DNA of 64,000 nucleotides from positions 1-64,000 of the forward strand of contig CAMDWI010000001.1 of the NCBI GenBank assembly GCA_945878555.1, read 5' to 3'. The translations under genes and the position numbers were made by a program. The notes beneath the pieces are model-generated. The model had not been told where the DNA came from and did no database searches. It saw only the letters and a program-made list of their open reading frames with translations. Below are positions 1-8,329 of the stretch, piece by piece. Numbering within the stretch: the stretch's first letter is position 1; every line of letters begins with the position of its first letter. This DNA is from Klebsiella pneumoniae (GTDB taxonomy: Bacteria; Pseudomonadota; Gammaproteobacteria; Eutrophobiales; Eutrophobiaceae).

Positions 1-95
1 GTTGGTCGTTCAAGACACGCCGTAAATACATCCATGTAGGCTCGGGTGCCGCATCCATGCGGCACACGGTCTCTCACAACCAACACCGGAGTTCC
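1..95 (+). repeat. Family A palindromic element, copy A1 (cut by window edge)
   Basis: This is a forward copy of the dispersed family A core, recognised by ATACATCCATGTA followed by the stem GTGCCGCA / TGCGGCAC and ending in CGGTCT. Bases 1-6 (GTTGGT) pair with 79-84 (ACCAAC), so the left arm continues beyond the window and only the right arm, to about base 95, is complete. Bases 1-72 are an exact reverse complement of bases 254-325. Confidence 0.85.
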
Positions 96-237
96 ACCCC
101 TCAGGCAATGCTGTAGTCCTTGAACAATCTTTTTATTGCGGCTGACTTCTGAAGTTTTCATATTTCCAGTTTATAACAATGACAAAGCTATCGGCGAGCC
201 AGAATGTGGATAACGAACCACGGATTAGCTCCGTAGC

Positions 238-336
238 CCGGTATGGTCGTGCAAGACCGTGTGCCGCATGGATGCGGCACCCGAGCCTACATGGATGTAT
301 TTACGGCGTGTCTTGAACGACCAACACCGGAGTTCC
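238..336 (-). repeat. Family A palindromic element, copy A2 (inverted)
   Basis: This is an inverted copy of the family A core; bases 254-325 are the exact reverse complement of bases 1-72. The right arm (about 320-336) has the same sequence as the right arm of A1. The left arm (about 238-252) is decayed. The 181 bases between the two exact copies hold no gene I can recognise. A2 ends about 30 bases before the start codon of the zinc-ribbon gene and could affect its expression. Confidence 0.85.
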
Positions 337-367
337 GCCCATCGCGATACCCTGGTGTTGTTTTGTC

Positions 368-766
368 ATGAAAACTTCAGGTTTCAGTTGCTGGAAATGC
401 GCTACTACTATTGAAGAACTGTTAATGCCAGTCTCGCGACTGGCAAAGTGCAAAGTGTGTAATGCAGATCTGCATGTGTGCAAGATGTGCCGCTTTTATG
501 ATCCCACTGTCAGTAACAGCTGTACCGAGCCGATCGCCGAGAAGGTGACGGACAAACAACGCAGTAATTTCTGTGGTTACTACCAGCCGGATCCAGAGGC
601 CAGTCTCAAGTCTGCCAGGCCTGGGGCGAGCGCGGCGAAAAACCAGCTTGATGCCTTGTTTGGACTGGGTGGCGAGGTGGGTGAACAGCAACCGGCAGCC
701 AGTGCAGAAGAAGAGTCTCGTCGTAAACTGGCCGAGTTGTTCGGGATCAAACCGGACACCAAATAG
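368..766 (+). CDS. Zinc-ribbon conserved hypothetical protein
   Basis: A 132-residue soluble protein of unknown function. The first 70 residues carry a treble of cysteine pairs (CWKC near residue 8, CKVC near 28, CKMC near 38) plus two later single cysteines, which looks like one or two zinc-ribbon-like metal sites. The C-terminal half is Ala/Glu-rich and probably flexible, ending in a short helical segment (RRKLAELFG). The start follows directly on repeat copy A2 and has no clear Shine-Dalgarno sequence, so the N-terminus is uncertain. It converges on the amidohydrolase gene with no gap. I do not recognise a function; nucleic-acid or protein binding is only a guess from the metal-site pattern. 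Confidence 0.8.
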   Translation: MKTSGFSCWKCATTIEELLMPVSRLAKCKVCNADLHVCKMCRFYDPTVSNSCTEPIAEKVTDKQRSNFCGYYQPDPEASLKSARPGASAAKNQLDALFGLGGEVGEQQPAASAEEESRRKLAELFGIKPDTK

Positions 767-1513
767 TTATTGTTCGATTGCCCTGCGCAGTGAGTGGGTC
801 AATACCGTGCTTATCACCTTTCGATCAACCACGGCGCGGCCCTGGTTAATCTCAATCTCGATACCGATATAGGCCCTTGCGGGCAGGCAGCGGCGCAGGT
901 GAGTAGTCAGGCCGTCTGAGTTGCCTCGGTAGGGATAGTTCAGCCGGGTAACGCCGAATGCGGTCTGGTCCAGCGCGGCCTTCAGCTTTGCACAGAACAC
1001 CTTTTCCCGTTTACGGGCGGGGTCATATAACAGACCTATATCGGCGTTTCTCACTTGCCCGTCCAGTACCGGCGTAAAGGAATGTATGGATATATGGATC
1101 ACGCTACCGGATGCAGCGATCATCTTGCGCACCTGTTGCTCCAGTGTCTGTCGATAAGGGCGGTAGTATTTTTCGAGGATCTGATCGAGGATCTGTTCGT
1201 CACAGTCACGCGTGAATTCGGAATATAACCTGCGATGATGCAGTGAACGATTCAGGTCGACCAGTAATCGACTGGTTTGTGCAGAGTGTAATGGGGTCTT
1301 GAGTGACTTTGAAATTGCCCTGGATATCTCCAGTGCACCGATATCAAATCCGCGATGTGTATCCAGTACAGCAGTATTTACGGCAAACAGATGTCGAAAT
1401 GCGGCCGGTATCCGGTTACCACCGTGCTCGCACGAGATCAGCAGCTGACTAGTCGATGCCTTCAAACAACTGGCCCTGCGCCAGACAGACAGACAACACC
1501 CGGTAGATCTCAT
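767..1513 (-). CDS. N-formylglutamate amidohydrolase-like protein
   Basis: This belongs to the N-formylglutamate amidohydrolase (HutG-like) zinc hydrolase family. Family-type motifs are visible: LISCEHGGN with a likely metal histidine near the N-terminus, DTHRGFD, LLVDLNRS and HISIHSF. Members cut an N-formyl or N-acyl amide from a glutamate-like substrate. It is the last gene of a minus-strand cluster with a GCS2 ligase, a RimK-type ligase and a C39-like peptidase, so its substrate is probably the product of those ligases and not a histidine-degradation intermediate; no other hut gene is present. The ATG at 1513 gives a 65-base overlap with the ligase gene. A TTG at 1465 would start at MKASTSQLLIS and fits the family N-terminus better. 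Confidence 0.85.
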   Translation of the reverse strand: MRSTGCCLSVWRRASCLKASTSQLLISCEHGGNRIPAAFRHLFAVNTAVLDTHRGFDIGALEISRAISKSLKTPLHSAQTSRLLVDLNRSLHHRRLYSEFTRDCDEQILDQILEKYYRPYRQTLEQQVRKMIAASGSVIHISIHSFTPVLDGQVRNADIGLLYDPARKREKVFCAKLKAALDQTAFGVTRLNYPYRGNSDGLTTHLRRCLPARAYIGIEIEINQGRAVVDRKVISTVLTHSLRRAIEQ

Positions 1514-2702
1514 GTAGTTTTGAACGGCGGTAGCCTTTTAACAGAGGTTTGGCTATACGCCGTGCCAGCGGGCCGGATTCCAGGATCAATTGCAGGGCCT
1601 GGTCCTGTCCGGCATGTCCATCTGCAAGAGCGGGTGCAACGGATTCATACAGGTACTGCCAGAACTCGCGTGCCTCGCAGCGTTGTTCCGGGAAGCGGAA
1701 CAGATGGAGGAAATCACGGTTGTCGATCACGGTCCGTTCTGCAAACCGGATTGTGTCGGTAAAGATCGCAGCCAGCGCCTCGGTCGACATGGTCAGTTGT
1801 TCTGGCTGGTCTGCCCATTCGTTCGCCGTCAGTTTTTTCAGCACCGCGACGATCAGGCTGGCGATGGCGAGATCAGCGACCGGTGTTTCCTGTACGTCCA
1901 GCACACGGATCTCGATCGCATTACGTTCAAACTTGGCAATCGCCCCGCGCGAATTCAGCCATTCTTCCTGCAATATTCTGTCCGGATCGTACGGGGCGAT
2001 GTCGCGGTACATAGGTTGCAGAATGACGCGTTCGTATTCGGCCTTTGACGAAACCGGCTCAGGCACGACCAGACCGGTGATGCTCGGGATTATCTCGGCA
2101 TTACGACGATAGGTCTCAAGGCGAGTGTCCATCATGCCGGTCAGTTCACCCTCCATAATCGGAGAGCTGGCCGCAATTGCTGGTAGTATCGGCAGTATCA
2201 ACCGGATAGCGCTGTGCAGCGTGGCAAACTCGGCATCGTCTGCAAACGGCAGGTTGATATGCATGCTTTGCAGGTTGGACCAGCCGTGGCCTTCGCAATT
2301 GAAGATGCGGTTATAGGTGTCATATATTTCGGAGTTGCCGTGCGGCCACAGCCGGGTATGCAGGAACGGATTCATCCACGGATGCATGGCGGTTGGCAGC
2401 AACCTGCCATCCATATTATCAAGGATGGAGTTGATGCTATTGATGCTGGTCTGGAATTGTCCCGGTAGTACAGAAAGTGACGGCACCGGTCCGTTTGATT
2501 TCATCTCTATTACATGCAGGACGACTTCATTCGACCAGGCCACCGGTCCCTGTTCCACCTCGTTGATGTATTCGCCTGCCACTGACTTTATCAACTGATC
2601 CGACACCGGCAACACATCCAGCGTGTCACGACCGACGATCATGTATTCCAGTTCTATACCGTAGGCCTCAAACAGACCCAGTGGTCGCTTCGTCTCAGGC
2701 AT
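1449..2702 (-). CDS. GCS2-type glutamate-cysteine ligase family protein
   Basis: A 417-residue member of the glutamate-cysteine ligase 2 (YbdK/GCS2) family, in the glutamine-synthetase-like carboxylate-amine ligase fold. The N-terminal GIELEYMIV segment is the family signature for the metal/ATP site, and the middle region is typical (AMHPWMNP, QSMHINLPF, RNAIEIRVLD). Family members make an amide between the gamma-carboxyl of glutamate and an amine using ATP. The start codon overlaps the stop of the RimK-type gene by one base, so the two are almost certainly co-translated. The combination with an ATP-grasp ligase and hydrolases suggests a modified glutamyl or small peptide product. The substrate cannot be read from sequence. 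Confidence 0.88.
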   Translation of the reverse strand: MPETKRPLGLFEAYGIELEYMIVGRDTLDVLPVSDQLIKSVAGEYINEVEQGPVAWSNEVVLHVIEMKSNGPVPSLSVLPGQFQTSINSINSILDNMDGRLLPTAMHPWMNPFLHTRLWPHGNSEIYDTYNRIFNCEGHGWSNLQSMHINLPFADDAEFATLHSAIRLILPILPAIAASSPIMEGELTGMMDTRLETYRRNAEIIPSITGLVVPEPVSSKAEYERVILQPMYRDIAPYDPDRILQEEWLNSRGAIAKFERNAIEIRVLDVQETPVADLAIASLIVAVLKKLTANEWADQPEQLTMSTEALAAIFTDTIRFAERTVIDNRDFLHLFRFPEQRCEAREFWQYLYESVAPALADGHAGQDQALQLILESGPLARRIAKPLLKGYRRSKLHEIYRVLSVCLAQGQLFEGID

Positions 2703-4174
2703 CAGGTATTCAGGCCACGCTTTCTGTTTTCAATACGTTTGAGGAAGGTGCCCATAATCTCGCGATACAGTGCGTCCTTGAGAACCTGATCTTCGTAACC
2801 TGCATCAATATTCGGGTTGTCATTCACCTCAATGACATAACATTTCTGGCCCACCTGTTTGATATCAACTCCGTAAAGACCATCACCGATCAGGTTGGCC
2901 GCCTTCAAGGCGGTCTTGATGACCTCATCAGGCGCCTCACCGATAGACAAGGTATCCACACTACCTTCACCGCTGGTATTACCTGCCTCGTCACGTTTGA
3001 TGACCTGCCAGTGGCGGTTTGCCATATGGTAGCGGCAAACAAATAATGGTCTGCGATCACAAATACCGACGCGCCAGTCAAAGTCTGTCGGCAGGAATTC
3101 CTGGGCGACGATCAGATCGGACTTCTCCAGCAGACGGCTGACCGCCTCTTCCAGCTCGTCCTCACGCTCGATCTTGGTCACACCCATTGAGAAGGCACTG
3201 TCAGGCTGCTTGAGGATGACCGGGATACCAAGTACCTCGGCAATCTTGTTAATGTTGTTGCGGTGGATGATCAGCGTTTTGGGTATCGGCACGGAATGAC
3301 GTGCCATCAACTCTGCCAGATAAACCTTGTTTGAACACTTCAGTATTGAGTCCGGATCATCCATGACGATCAGGCCCTCAGCCTGGGCACGCTGGGCGAA
3401 GCGGAAGGTGTAGTGATTCACCGCCGTGGTCTCACGAATGAACAGCGCATCAAACTCGGCCAGCCGGTGCAGGTCATTACGGGTAATAAGCTCGAAGTCC
3501 AGATCGATCGACTCGGCAGCCTTCTGGAATTTTTTCAGCGCGGCGGCATTCGATGGTGGATAGGTGTCGGTCGGGTTATGCAGCACGGCAATGTCATAAC
3601 GCGGTGTCGAGCGTTTGCGCAGGCGACGCTTGTGGCCCTTGAAATAGTCCGAGGCCGCCTCGATGACGAAATTACGGTGAGTTTCAGGGATGTCACTGAC
3701 CGCAATGGTGCGCACTGAATCCAGCTGCCAGCTGTTCTCATGCTTGATAAAGGTGGCTCTTAACAGTGGTGCGCGGAACAGGTTGAATAGCCGTAAACTC
3801 AGGTTGTCATAACGTTTGGCCGTGTTCCTGCCAAAGTAGATACTGAGCGTGAACTTTTTTGATTGCAGCCGCTTCAGCGTTTCCTGAATCTGTTGCTCCA
3901 GATCTTCTGACAGGACCCGGATGACATGTTGTGATTTGAGATCCTGTATCGTGTTGATGTCCGGCATCGGTTTATGACCACGTGCTGCGGCCAGCAGGGA
4001 GACATAATAACCACTACTCTGGTAGCTGTAGGATCGGCACAAATTGAATACCTTGGCCGTCCGGTCCTCACTGTAGGTCGGGTCGGTCAGATAGGCACGT
4101 GCAGACGTGACGCTAACGCCGGGTATATTCAGCGGCCAGTTCTTGGGGTTGTTGACTACCAGAAGGATGTTCAT
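2702..4174 (-). CDS. RimK-like ATP-grasp ligase with RLAN N-terminal domain
   Basis: A 490-residue protein. The first 200 or so residues match the RLAN module (RimK-like ATP-grasp N-terminal). Residues about 280-480 form an ATP-grasp domain, with the lysine-bearing SNKVYLAELM segment, VILKQPDSAFSMG, a linker acidic patch and the metal-binding VIEVNDNPNID near the end. RimK-type enzymes ligate amino acids to a carboxyl group through an acyl phosphate. Genes of this architecture are known beside GCS2-type ligases and papain/C39-like peptidases, in systems predicted to make unknown peptide-like metabolites. It lies 3 bases after the peptidase gene and overlaps the next ligase by 1 base. The biochemical product is unknown. 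Confidence 0.9.
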   Translation of the reverse strand: MNILLVVNNPKNWPLNIPGVSVTSARAYLTDPTYSEDRTAKVFNLCRSYSYQSSGYYVSLLAAARGHKPMPDINTIQDLKSQHVIRVLSEDLEQQIQETLKRLQSKKFTLSIYFGRNTAKRYDNLSLRLFNLFRAPLLRATFIKHENSWQLDSVRTIAVSDIPETHRNFVIEAASDYFKGHKRRLRKRSTPRYDIAVLHNPTDTYPPSNAAALKKFQKAAESIDLDFELITRNDLHRLAEFDALFIRETTAVNHYTFRFAQRAQAEGLIVMDDPDSILKCSNKVYLAELMARHSVPIPKTLIIHRNNINKIAEVLGIPVILKQPDSAFSMGVTKIEREDELEEAVSRLLEKSDLIVAQEFLPTDFDWRVGICDRRPLFVCRYHMANRHWQVIKRDEAGNTSGEGSVDTLSIGEAPDEVIKTALKAANLIGDGLYGVDIKQVGQKCYVIEVNDNPNIDAGYEDQVLKDALYREIMGTFLKRIENRKRGLNT

Positions 4175-4177
4175 AGA

Positions 4178-4897
4178 TCAGTCATGATTATTATGTTTAT
4201 GTGGCTGGATAACAAGCAGATTCGCATCATGGGTCAGCACACCGAGCAATATCGAGCAGATGACCCGATCAATGTTGACAGGGTAGACTTGCGTCGGCGC
4301 GGCGGGATTCGGTGCCAGCGGGTCGGAGATTAGCACAGTCCGTCCCTCGCGATGATAACCATTCAGTAGCACAAAATGGCCGGCCGGCGTACCGCGGATA
4401 TCATCGTGGTCATCTTTCGGGCCGTATTCACGTTTGTCGCGGTAGAGAAAGGTTGCACTCAATCCGGTCAGGATCGGCAGCTTTTGCCGCAGGATTCCGC
4501 GTATCAGGCTGGTCGTCAGATCCACAAACTCCAGTTTGCCGCCGAGTTCCAGGAATTCGACGTAACCCTGGGTGGCCACCTTCAGCTTGTTACTGGTTTT
4601 CTCCTGCGCCTGGGCCCACAGTTTGGCGGGCAAGTCGATATCGGGTGAGTCAAACCAGCTCGGGTCAAACATCTGCAGATTGTAGGTATAGATGGTGGCC
4701 TTGAATCCCCGTTTTAAGGCAGCACAGGCGAGAAACACCGCCAGCGTGCCACCGGCCTTTAACATCTGGATCTCGGCAATGACCTCTTCCAGACTGATCC
4801 TGCAACCATGGTAGTTCAGCAGTGCATGCAGGCAGGTTGGCCCACAGGTGGCGTTGTCCGGCTGCGGGAGGATCGTAACAGGGAGTTCAATATCCAT
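4178..4897 (-). CDS. C39-like papain-fold peptidase
   Basis: A 239-residue stand-alone C39-like cysteine peptidase. The expected triad is present: Gln12/Cys18 in the QPDNATCGP motif, His174 in AGHFVLLNGY and Asp192 in ISDPLAPNP. Classical C39 domains cut leader peptides at double-glycine sites, but there is no ABC transporter domain or transmembrane segment here, so this one acts in the cytoplasm. It is the first gene of the cluster with the RimK/RLAN and GCS2 ligases. It may trim or hydrolyse the product of those ligases, or act in reverse as a transpeptidase; this part is inference. A divergent glutamine amidotransferase gene starts 117 bases away. Confidence 0.87.
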   Translation of the reverse strand: MDIELPVTILPQPDNATCGPTCLHALLNYHGCRISLEEVIAEIQMLKAGGTLAVFLACAALKRGFKATIYTYNLQMFDPSWFDSPDIDLPAKLWAQAQEKTSNKLKVATQGYVEFLELGGKLEFVDLTTSLIRGILRQKLPILTGLSATFLYRDKREYGPKDDHDDIRGTPAGHFVLLNGYHREGRTVLISDPLAPNPAAPTQVYPVNIDRVICSILLGVLTHDANLLVIQPHKHNNHD

Positions 4898-5013
4898 ACT
4901 TGACCCGGAGGATGTGGCTCATGTCGGCATTATAATGCTGTGAAATTTTAATACCCGGATATTTCCAATCTGGACTAAACTGGCACAAACGGATTGCAGA
5001 TAAAGGAACTTTC

Positions 5014-5847
5014 ATGTGCAGATTCATTCTCTACCAGGGCCCGCCTATCCTGCTGAGTTCACTGCTGATAGAACCCAGTCATTCGCTGATCCGTCAGAGT
5101 ACGAACAGCCACGAGCGGGAAGAGCCATTAAACGGTGACGGATTTGGTGTGGGCTGGTATGCACCGGACTTTACTGATGAACCTGCGGTATTTCGATCGA
5201 TCACACCTGCCTGGAACAACCGTAACCTGCATAATCTCTCACGTGTGGTCGCCAGTCCTGCCATTTACGCCCATGTCCGTGCAGCCACCCAGTCGAGCGG
5301 GGTGAACGAGGCGAACTGTCATCCATTCCGGTTTCATAAGTACCTGTTCATGCACAATGGTGATGTCGGAAGTTTTCCAAAGATACGCCGTCGCCTGCTC
5401 GAATCCATCGGGGACGAGGCCTTTGCCAACGTCTATGGCAGTACCGATTCGGAGCATTTTTTTGCAGTAGTGATAGATGAATTGCTTAAACGCCAGGTTA
5501 CGTCCGTAATGGAACTGGCTGCAGCACTCGATTCTGCCATAAAGCGGGTAGTGAATATCGTCAATGAATATGGTGATGCAGAGCCCTGTTATCTGAATAT
5601 CGCTGTTGGTGACGGCAAGAATGCAGTGGTCTCACGTTATACCAATGATCCTGTGTACAAACCTGAAACGCTGTACTGGTTCAGCGGCAGTCTGTATCAA
5701 CCCTGTGTGGAGACGCCGGGTAATGGTCAGGAGATTATTGTCAGCTCGGAGAAGCTGACCGAGGACCCGGCATGGAAGACTGTCCCGCCAAACCATATGA
5801 TCGTACTGGGAGAACATCAGCTGCCCGCGGTGATTCCGTGTGGTTAA
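5014..5847 (+). CDS. Class II glutamine amidotransferase (EgtC/YafJ-like)
   Basis: A 277-residue Ntn-hydrolase. Cys2, exposed after removal of Met1, is the expected nucleophile, and the family motifs GDGFGVGWY, YAHVRAAT and HNGDV follow in order. The length fits stand-alone YafJ/EgtC-type proteins, which hydrolyse a gamma-glutamyl amide or glutamine without a synthase partner. AAGGA precedes the start with good spacing. The gene diverges from the C39/RimK/GCS2 cluster. In ergothioneine synthesis a GCS2-like ligase (EgtA) adds a gamma-glutamyl group and EgtC later removes it, so the pairing here suggests the same add-then-remove logic. No other ergothioneine genes are present, so the ergothioneine pathway itself is not supported. 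Confidence 0.9.
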   Translation: MCRFILYQGPPILLSSLLIEPSHSLIRQSTNSHEREEPLNGDGFGVGWYAPDFTDEPAVFRSITPAWNNRNLHNLSRVVASPAIYAHVRAATQSSGVNEANCHPFRFHKYLFMHNGDVGSFPKIRRRLLESIGDEAFANVYGSTDSEHFFAVVIDELLKRQVTSVMELAAALDSAIKRVVNIVNEYGDAEPCYLNIAVGDGKNAVVSRYTNDPVYKPETLYWFSGSLYQPCVETPGNGQEIIVSSEKLTEDPAWKTVPPNHMIVLGEHQLPAVIPCG

Positions 5848-6017
5848 ATTTACTACAATAATCCCTGTGTTATGGCACGGGTAGCCTCTCATCAGTATAA
5901 TCGATTCGCATAAACGCGATCAGGGTGCTTACCGGGTTGTACTCTGGTGTTATGAAAACCGGCTGTCAGGTACGTATATTGCTGCAAACGGCCTGGCCCC
6001 AGACTATGGAGTTATAA

Positions 6018-6452
6018 ATGATAATAATACTTGTACCTATCGATGGTTCTGACCACAGCGAGACGATCATCATGCAATTACTGAAGACAGTGGCCACCTA
6101 CAAGGACCCTGTGGAATTGCATGTGCTCAATGTGCAACCTCCGGTACCCTATGGTAACAAGGTGTCTCATGCCATCGGCCACGAGTCGCTTGACCAGTTT
6201 GTGCTGGAGCAAGGTGAGCATGCACTGGCAAAGTCGCTGGCGGCGCTTGATGCGGCAGGTGCCAGCTACCGGAAACATATCGTTATCGGTGATGCTGCCG
6301 AGGTCATTCTGCGTGTTGCCGGAGAAATCGGATGCACGCAGATTTTTATGGGTACCCATGGCAAGGGGGCTATCAAGGGGCTGTTACTGGGATCGGTCGC
6401 CAGCAGGGTACTTAACCTGTCAACGATACCGGTCACTGTGGTACGCCAATAA
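6018..6452 (+). CDS. Universal stress protein UspA family
   Basis: A 144-residue single-domain universal stress protein. It has the N-terminal LVPIDGSDHS strand-loop and the C-terminal ATP-binding signature GTHGKGAIKGLLLGSVAS, which fits G-2x-G-9x-G-S/T. It should therefore belong to the ATP-binding UspA-like group. Such proteins act as cytoplasmic dimers in stress and energy-status responses. GGAG sits 7 bases before the ATG. It appears to be a single transcription unit between the amidotransferase and the riboswitch-controlled TerC gene. Confidence 0.93.
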   Translation: MIIILVPIDGSDHSETIIMQLLKTVATYKDPVELHVLNVQPPVPYGNKVSHAIGHESLDQFVLEQGEHALAKSLAALDAAGASYRKHIVIGDAAEVILRVAGEIGCTQIFMGTHGKGAIKGLLLGSVASRVLNLSTIPVTVVRQ

Positions 6453-6524
6453 AGCCCTGACTGGATTCACTGGTTTTGTTTTTTTTCAAACCATGCGATT
6501 ATTTGAATTGCATGAAATTACACG

Positions 6525-6545
6525 GGTCACTTCCTCGAAGTGACC
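6525..6545. other. Short perfect hairpin upstream of the Mn riboswitch
   Basis: A 9-base stem GGTCACTTC / GAAGTGACC with a CTC loop lies between the usp stop and the riboswitch. It has no run of T after it, so it is a weak intrinsic-terminator candidate. It could also be an operator or an mRNA-stabilising hairpin. Confidence 0.35.
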
Positions 6546-6564
6546 ATACAACAGGTTAATCCTC

Positions 6565-6708
6565 ACCGAGGGGAGTAGCTCTACTGCAACAGGACCGTCA
6601 ACCCGGACAGTATGTCCCGGTCCTGTTGGTAGCCGATAAACCGGTTACGAGCGAGACCTTGGCTGACTGTGGCGGTGTGTCCATTCGCCATGGGCAGGCA
6701 AGGATACT
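6565..6708 (+). promoter_or_regulatory. yybP-ykoY (Mn2+) riboswitch upstream of terC
   Basis: The leader carries the hallmark pieces of the yybP-ykoY class: GGGGAGTAGCT at 6570, a GTCAACCC internal segment near 6608, then GAGACCTTGG near 6654, closed by GGCAAGG near 6698. Known members sense Mn2+ and are found upstream of terC/ykoY and mntP-type genes. The following gene is a TerC-family protein, which strongly supports the call. A second element of the same class precedes the UPF0016 gene on the other strand. The exact ends are approximate. Confidence 0.88.
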
Positions 6709-6744
6709 TGTATAACCCTTTATTCGGAGGCGAACGTATCAACT

Positions 6745-7425
6745 ATGGAGCTGTTTTCAATGGATTTTCTCTCGGCATTGTTTGCAATTGTAATTATTGA
6801 TCTGGTGCTGGCTGGCGATAATGCCATCGTTATCGCACTGGCAGCACGCAACCTTCCACCTGAACTGCGTACCCGGGCGATCGTCTGGGGTACTGGCGGT
6901 GCCATCTTTGTACGTACACTGATGACACTGGTTGTGGTCTGGTTGCTGAAGATACCCGGACTGTTGCTCGCCGGTGGACTCTTGCTGTTATGGATAGCCT
7001 ATAAGCTGTTAATCGATTCAGAGGGGGGCGGTGAACATCATATCGACTCCGGTGCCAATTTCTGGGGGGCGATGAAAACCATCGTGGTTGCCGATGCAGT
7101 AATGGGACTGGACAATGTACTCGCTGTCGCCGGTGCCGCCCATGGCAGTTTTATACTGGTGGTACTGGGGTTGCTGATCAGTATTCCTATCATGATAGCC
7201 GGTAGCCAGATTATTCTGAAATATGTGCAGAAATTTCCGGTTATCGTTTATGTCGGCTCGGGTGTGCTGGTATGGACCGCAGCCAAGATGATCTCTCATG
7301 AACCGCTGATTAGTGCCTATTTTGTGGCACTGGGCTATTTTATCTGGCTGGTGTATGCGGCACTGATTGGCGGGGTATTGTACGCAGGTTATAGCAGGAA
7401 CAAGGCCAGTAAAACCGTACTGTAA
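6745..7425 (+). CDS. TerC family integral membrane protein (YkoY/Alx type)
   Basis: A 226-residue membrane protein with about seven hydrophobic segments and the two acidic motifs of the TerC fold: VLAGDNAIVIALAAR in the first helix and MGLDNVLAVAGAA in the middle. Family members (Alx, YkoY, MeeF) export Mn2+ or metallate secreted enzymes. The yybP-ykoY riboswitch directly upstream indicates expression at high Mn2+. The annotated ATG at 6745 has GGAGG 14 bases away. The ATG at 6760 (MDFLSALFA) has GGAG at 9 bases and may be the true start. Confidence 0.92.
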   Translation: MELFSMDFLSALFAIVIIDLVLAGDNAIVIALAARNLPPELRTRAIVWGTGGAIFVRTLMTLVVVWLLKIPGLLLAGGLLLLWIAYKLLIDSEGGGEHHIDSGANFWGAMKTIVVADAVMGLDNVLAVAGAAHGSFILVVLGLLISIPIMIAGSQIILKYVQKFPVIVYVGSGVLVWTAAKMISHEPLISAYFVALGYFIWLVYAALIGGVLYAGYSRNKASKTVL

Positions 7426-7469
7426 ACCGTTTTCAACATTCCATCCTGACGAAGTGATGTCCTGATTAT

Positions 7470-7503
7470 CGGTCCACGCAGACAGCTTGTTCTGCGTGGA
7501 CCG
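7470..7503. terminator. Bidirectional hairpin between convergent terC genes
   Basis: A perfect 13-base stem (CGGTCCACGCAGA / TCTGCGTGGACCG) with an 8-base loop lies between the stops of the two convergent TerC genes. Its position suits a shared terminator. It lacks a strong T-tract on either side, so Rho-independent action is uncertain. Confidence 0.6.
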
Positions 7504-7513
7504 TACACCGTTG

Positions 7514-8263
7514 CTAAAGGTTTTTCTTGTGTAGTTCGACCGGGGCCTGCCTGCCCATACGCTTGCGCATGCGGAGATTAATCATCTCAACGGCGACCGA
7601 AAAGGCCATGGCGAAGTAGATATAACCCTTCGGTACATGCACATCGAAACCTTCAATGATCAACGTGGCACCGACCATGATCAGGAATGACAGTGCGAGT
7701 ATCTTCAGTGTCGGGTGTTCGTCGACGAATTCACCGATGGGTTTTGCTGCAAACAACATTATCCCGACAGCGATGATAATGGCTATCGCCATGATGGAGA
7801 CATGATCTGCCAGACCGACCGCAGTGATTACGGAATCAAGCGAGAAGACAATATCCAGTATGGCGATCTGGATCAGGGTTGAACCCAGATTTGCCACCAC
7901 AACCTTGCCAGCATGGTGTTCCTCAATACCTTCAAGACTGTTATGGATTTCTGAAGTCGCCTTCGCCAGCAGAAACAATCCGCCACCGATCAGGATTAAG
8001 TCCCGACCTGATATCGCCTCATTGAAAATGGTAAACCAGGGGTCGGTCAGTGTGACCACCCACGCAATTGAGAACAAAAGCCCCAGTCGCATAATCATCG
8101 CCAGCGCCAGTCCGGTCGTCCGGGCAAAATTACGCTGGTGTGCAGGCAGGCGGCCAACCAGTATGGAAATAAATATGATGTTATCGATACCGAGTACGAT
8201 CTCAAGTGCGGTCAGGGTAGCAAGGGATATCCAGGCCTCCGGGCTGCTGATCCATTCAAACAT
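7514..8263 (-). CDS. TerC family membrane protein (YoaE/YgdQ-like)
   Basis: A 249-residue TerC-superfamily protein with about seven membrane helices. The two signature acidic motifs are EIVLGIDNIIFISIL near residue 21 and DIVFSLDSVITAVGL near 137. It belongs to the subgroup without the CBS/CorC tail seen in longer YoaE proteins. Proteins of this family move or sense divalent metals such as Mn2+. It converges on the riboswitch-controlled TerC gene but has no riboswitch of its own, so the two paralogues are probably regulated differently. The substrate is not known from sequence. Confidence 0.9.
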   Translation of the reverse strand: MFEWISSPEAWISLATLTALEIVLGIDNIIFISILVGRLPAHQRNFARTTGLALAMIMRLGLLFSIAWVVTLTDPWFTIFNEAISGRDLILIGGGLFLLAKATSEIHNSLEGIEEHHAGKVVVANLGSTLIQIAILDIVFSLDSVITAVGLADHVSIMAIAIIIAVGIMLFAAKPIGEFVDEHPTLKILALSFLIMVGATLIIEGFDVHVPKGYIYFAMAFSVAVEMINLRMRKRMGRQAPVELHKKNL

Positions 8264-8329
8264 GATTTACGGGTTTCCTTTATTTTCGGGTGTCTTGTTG
8301 TTCGCTGAAAATACTATTGTGACTGGCAG

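Noticed and set aside
5014..5847. Ergothioneine pathway suggested by the EgtC-like gene
   Set aside because: No EgtB or EgtD homologue is present, so only a logical parallel is kept.
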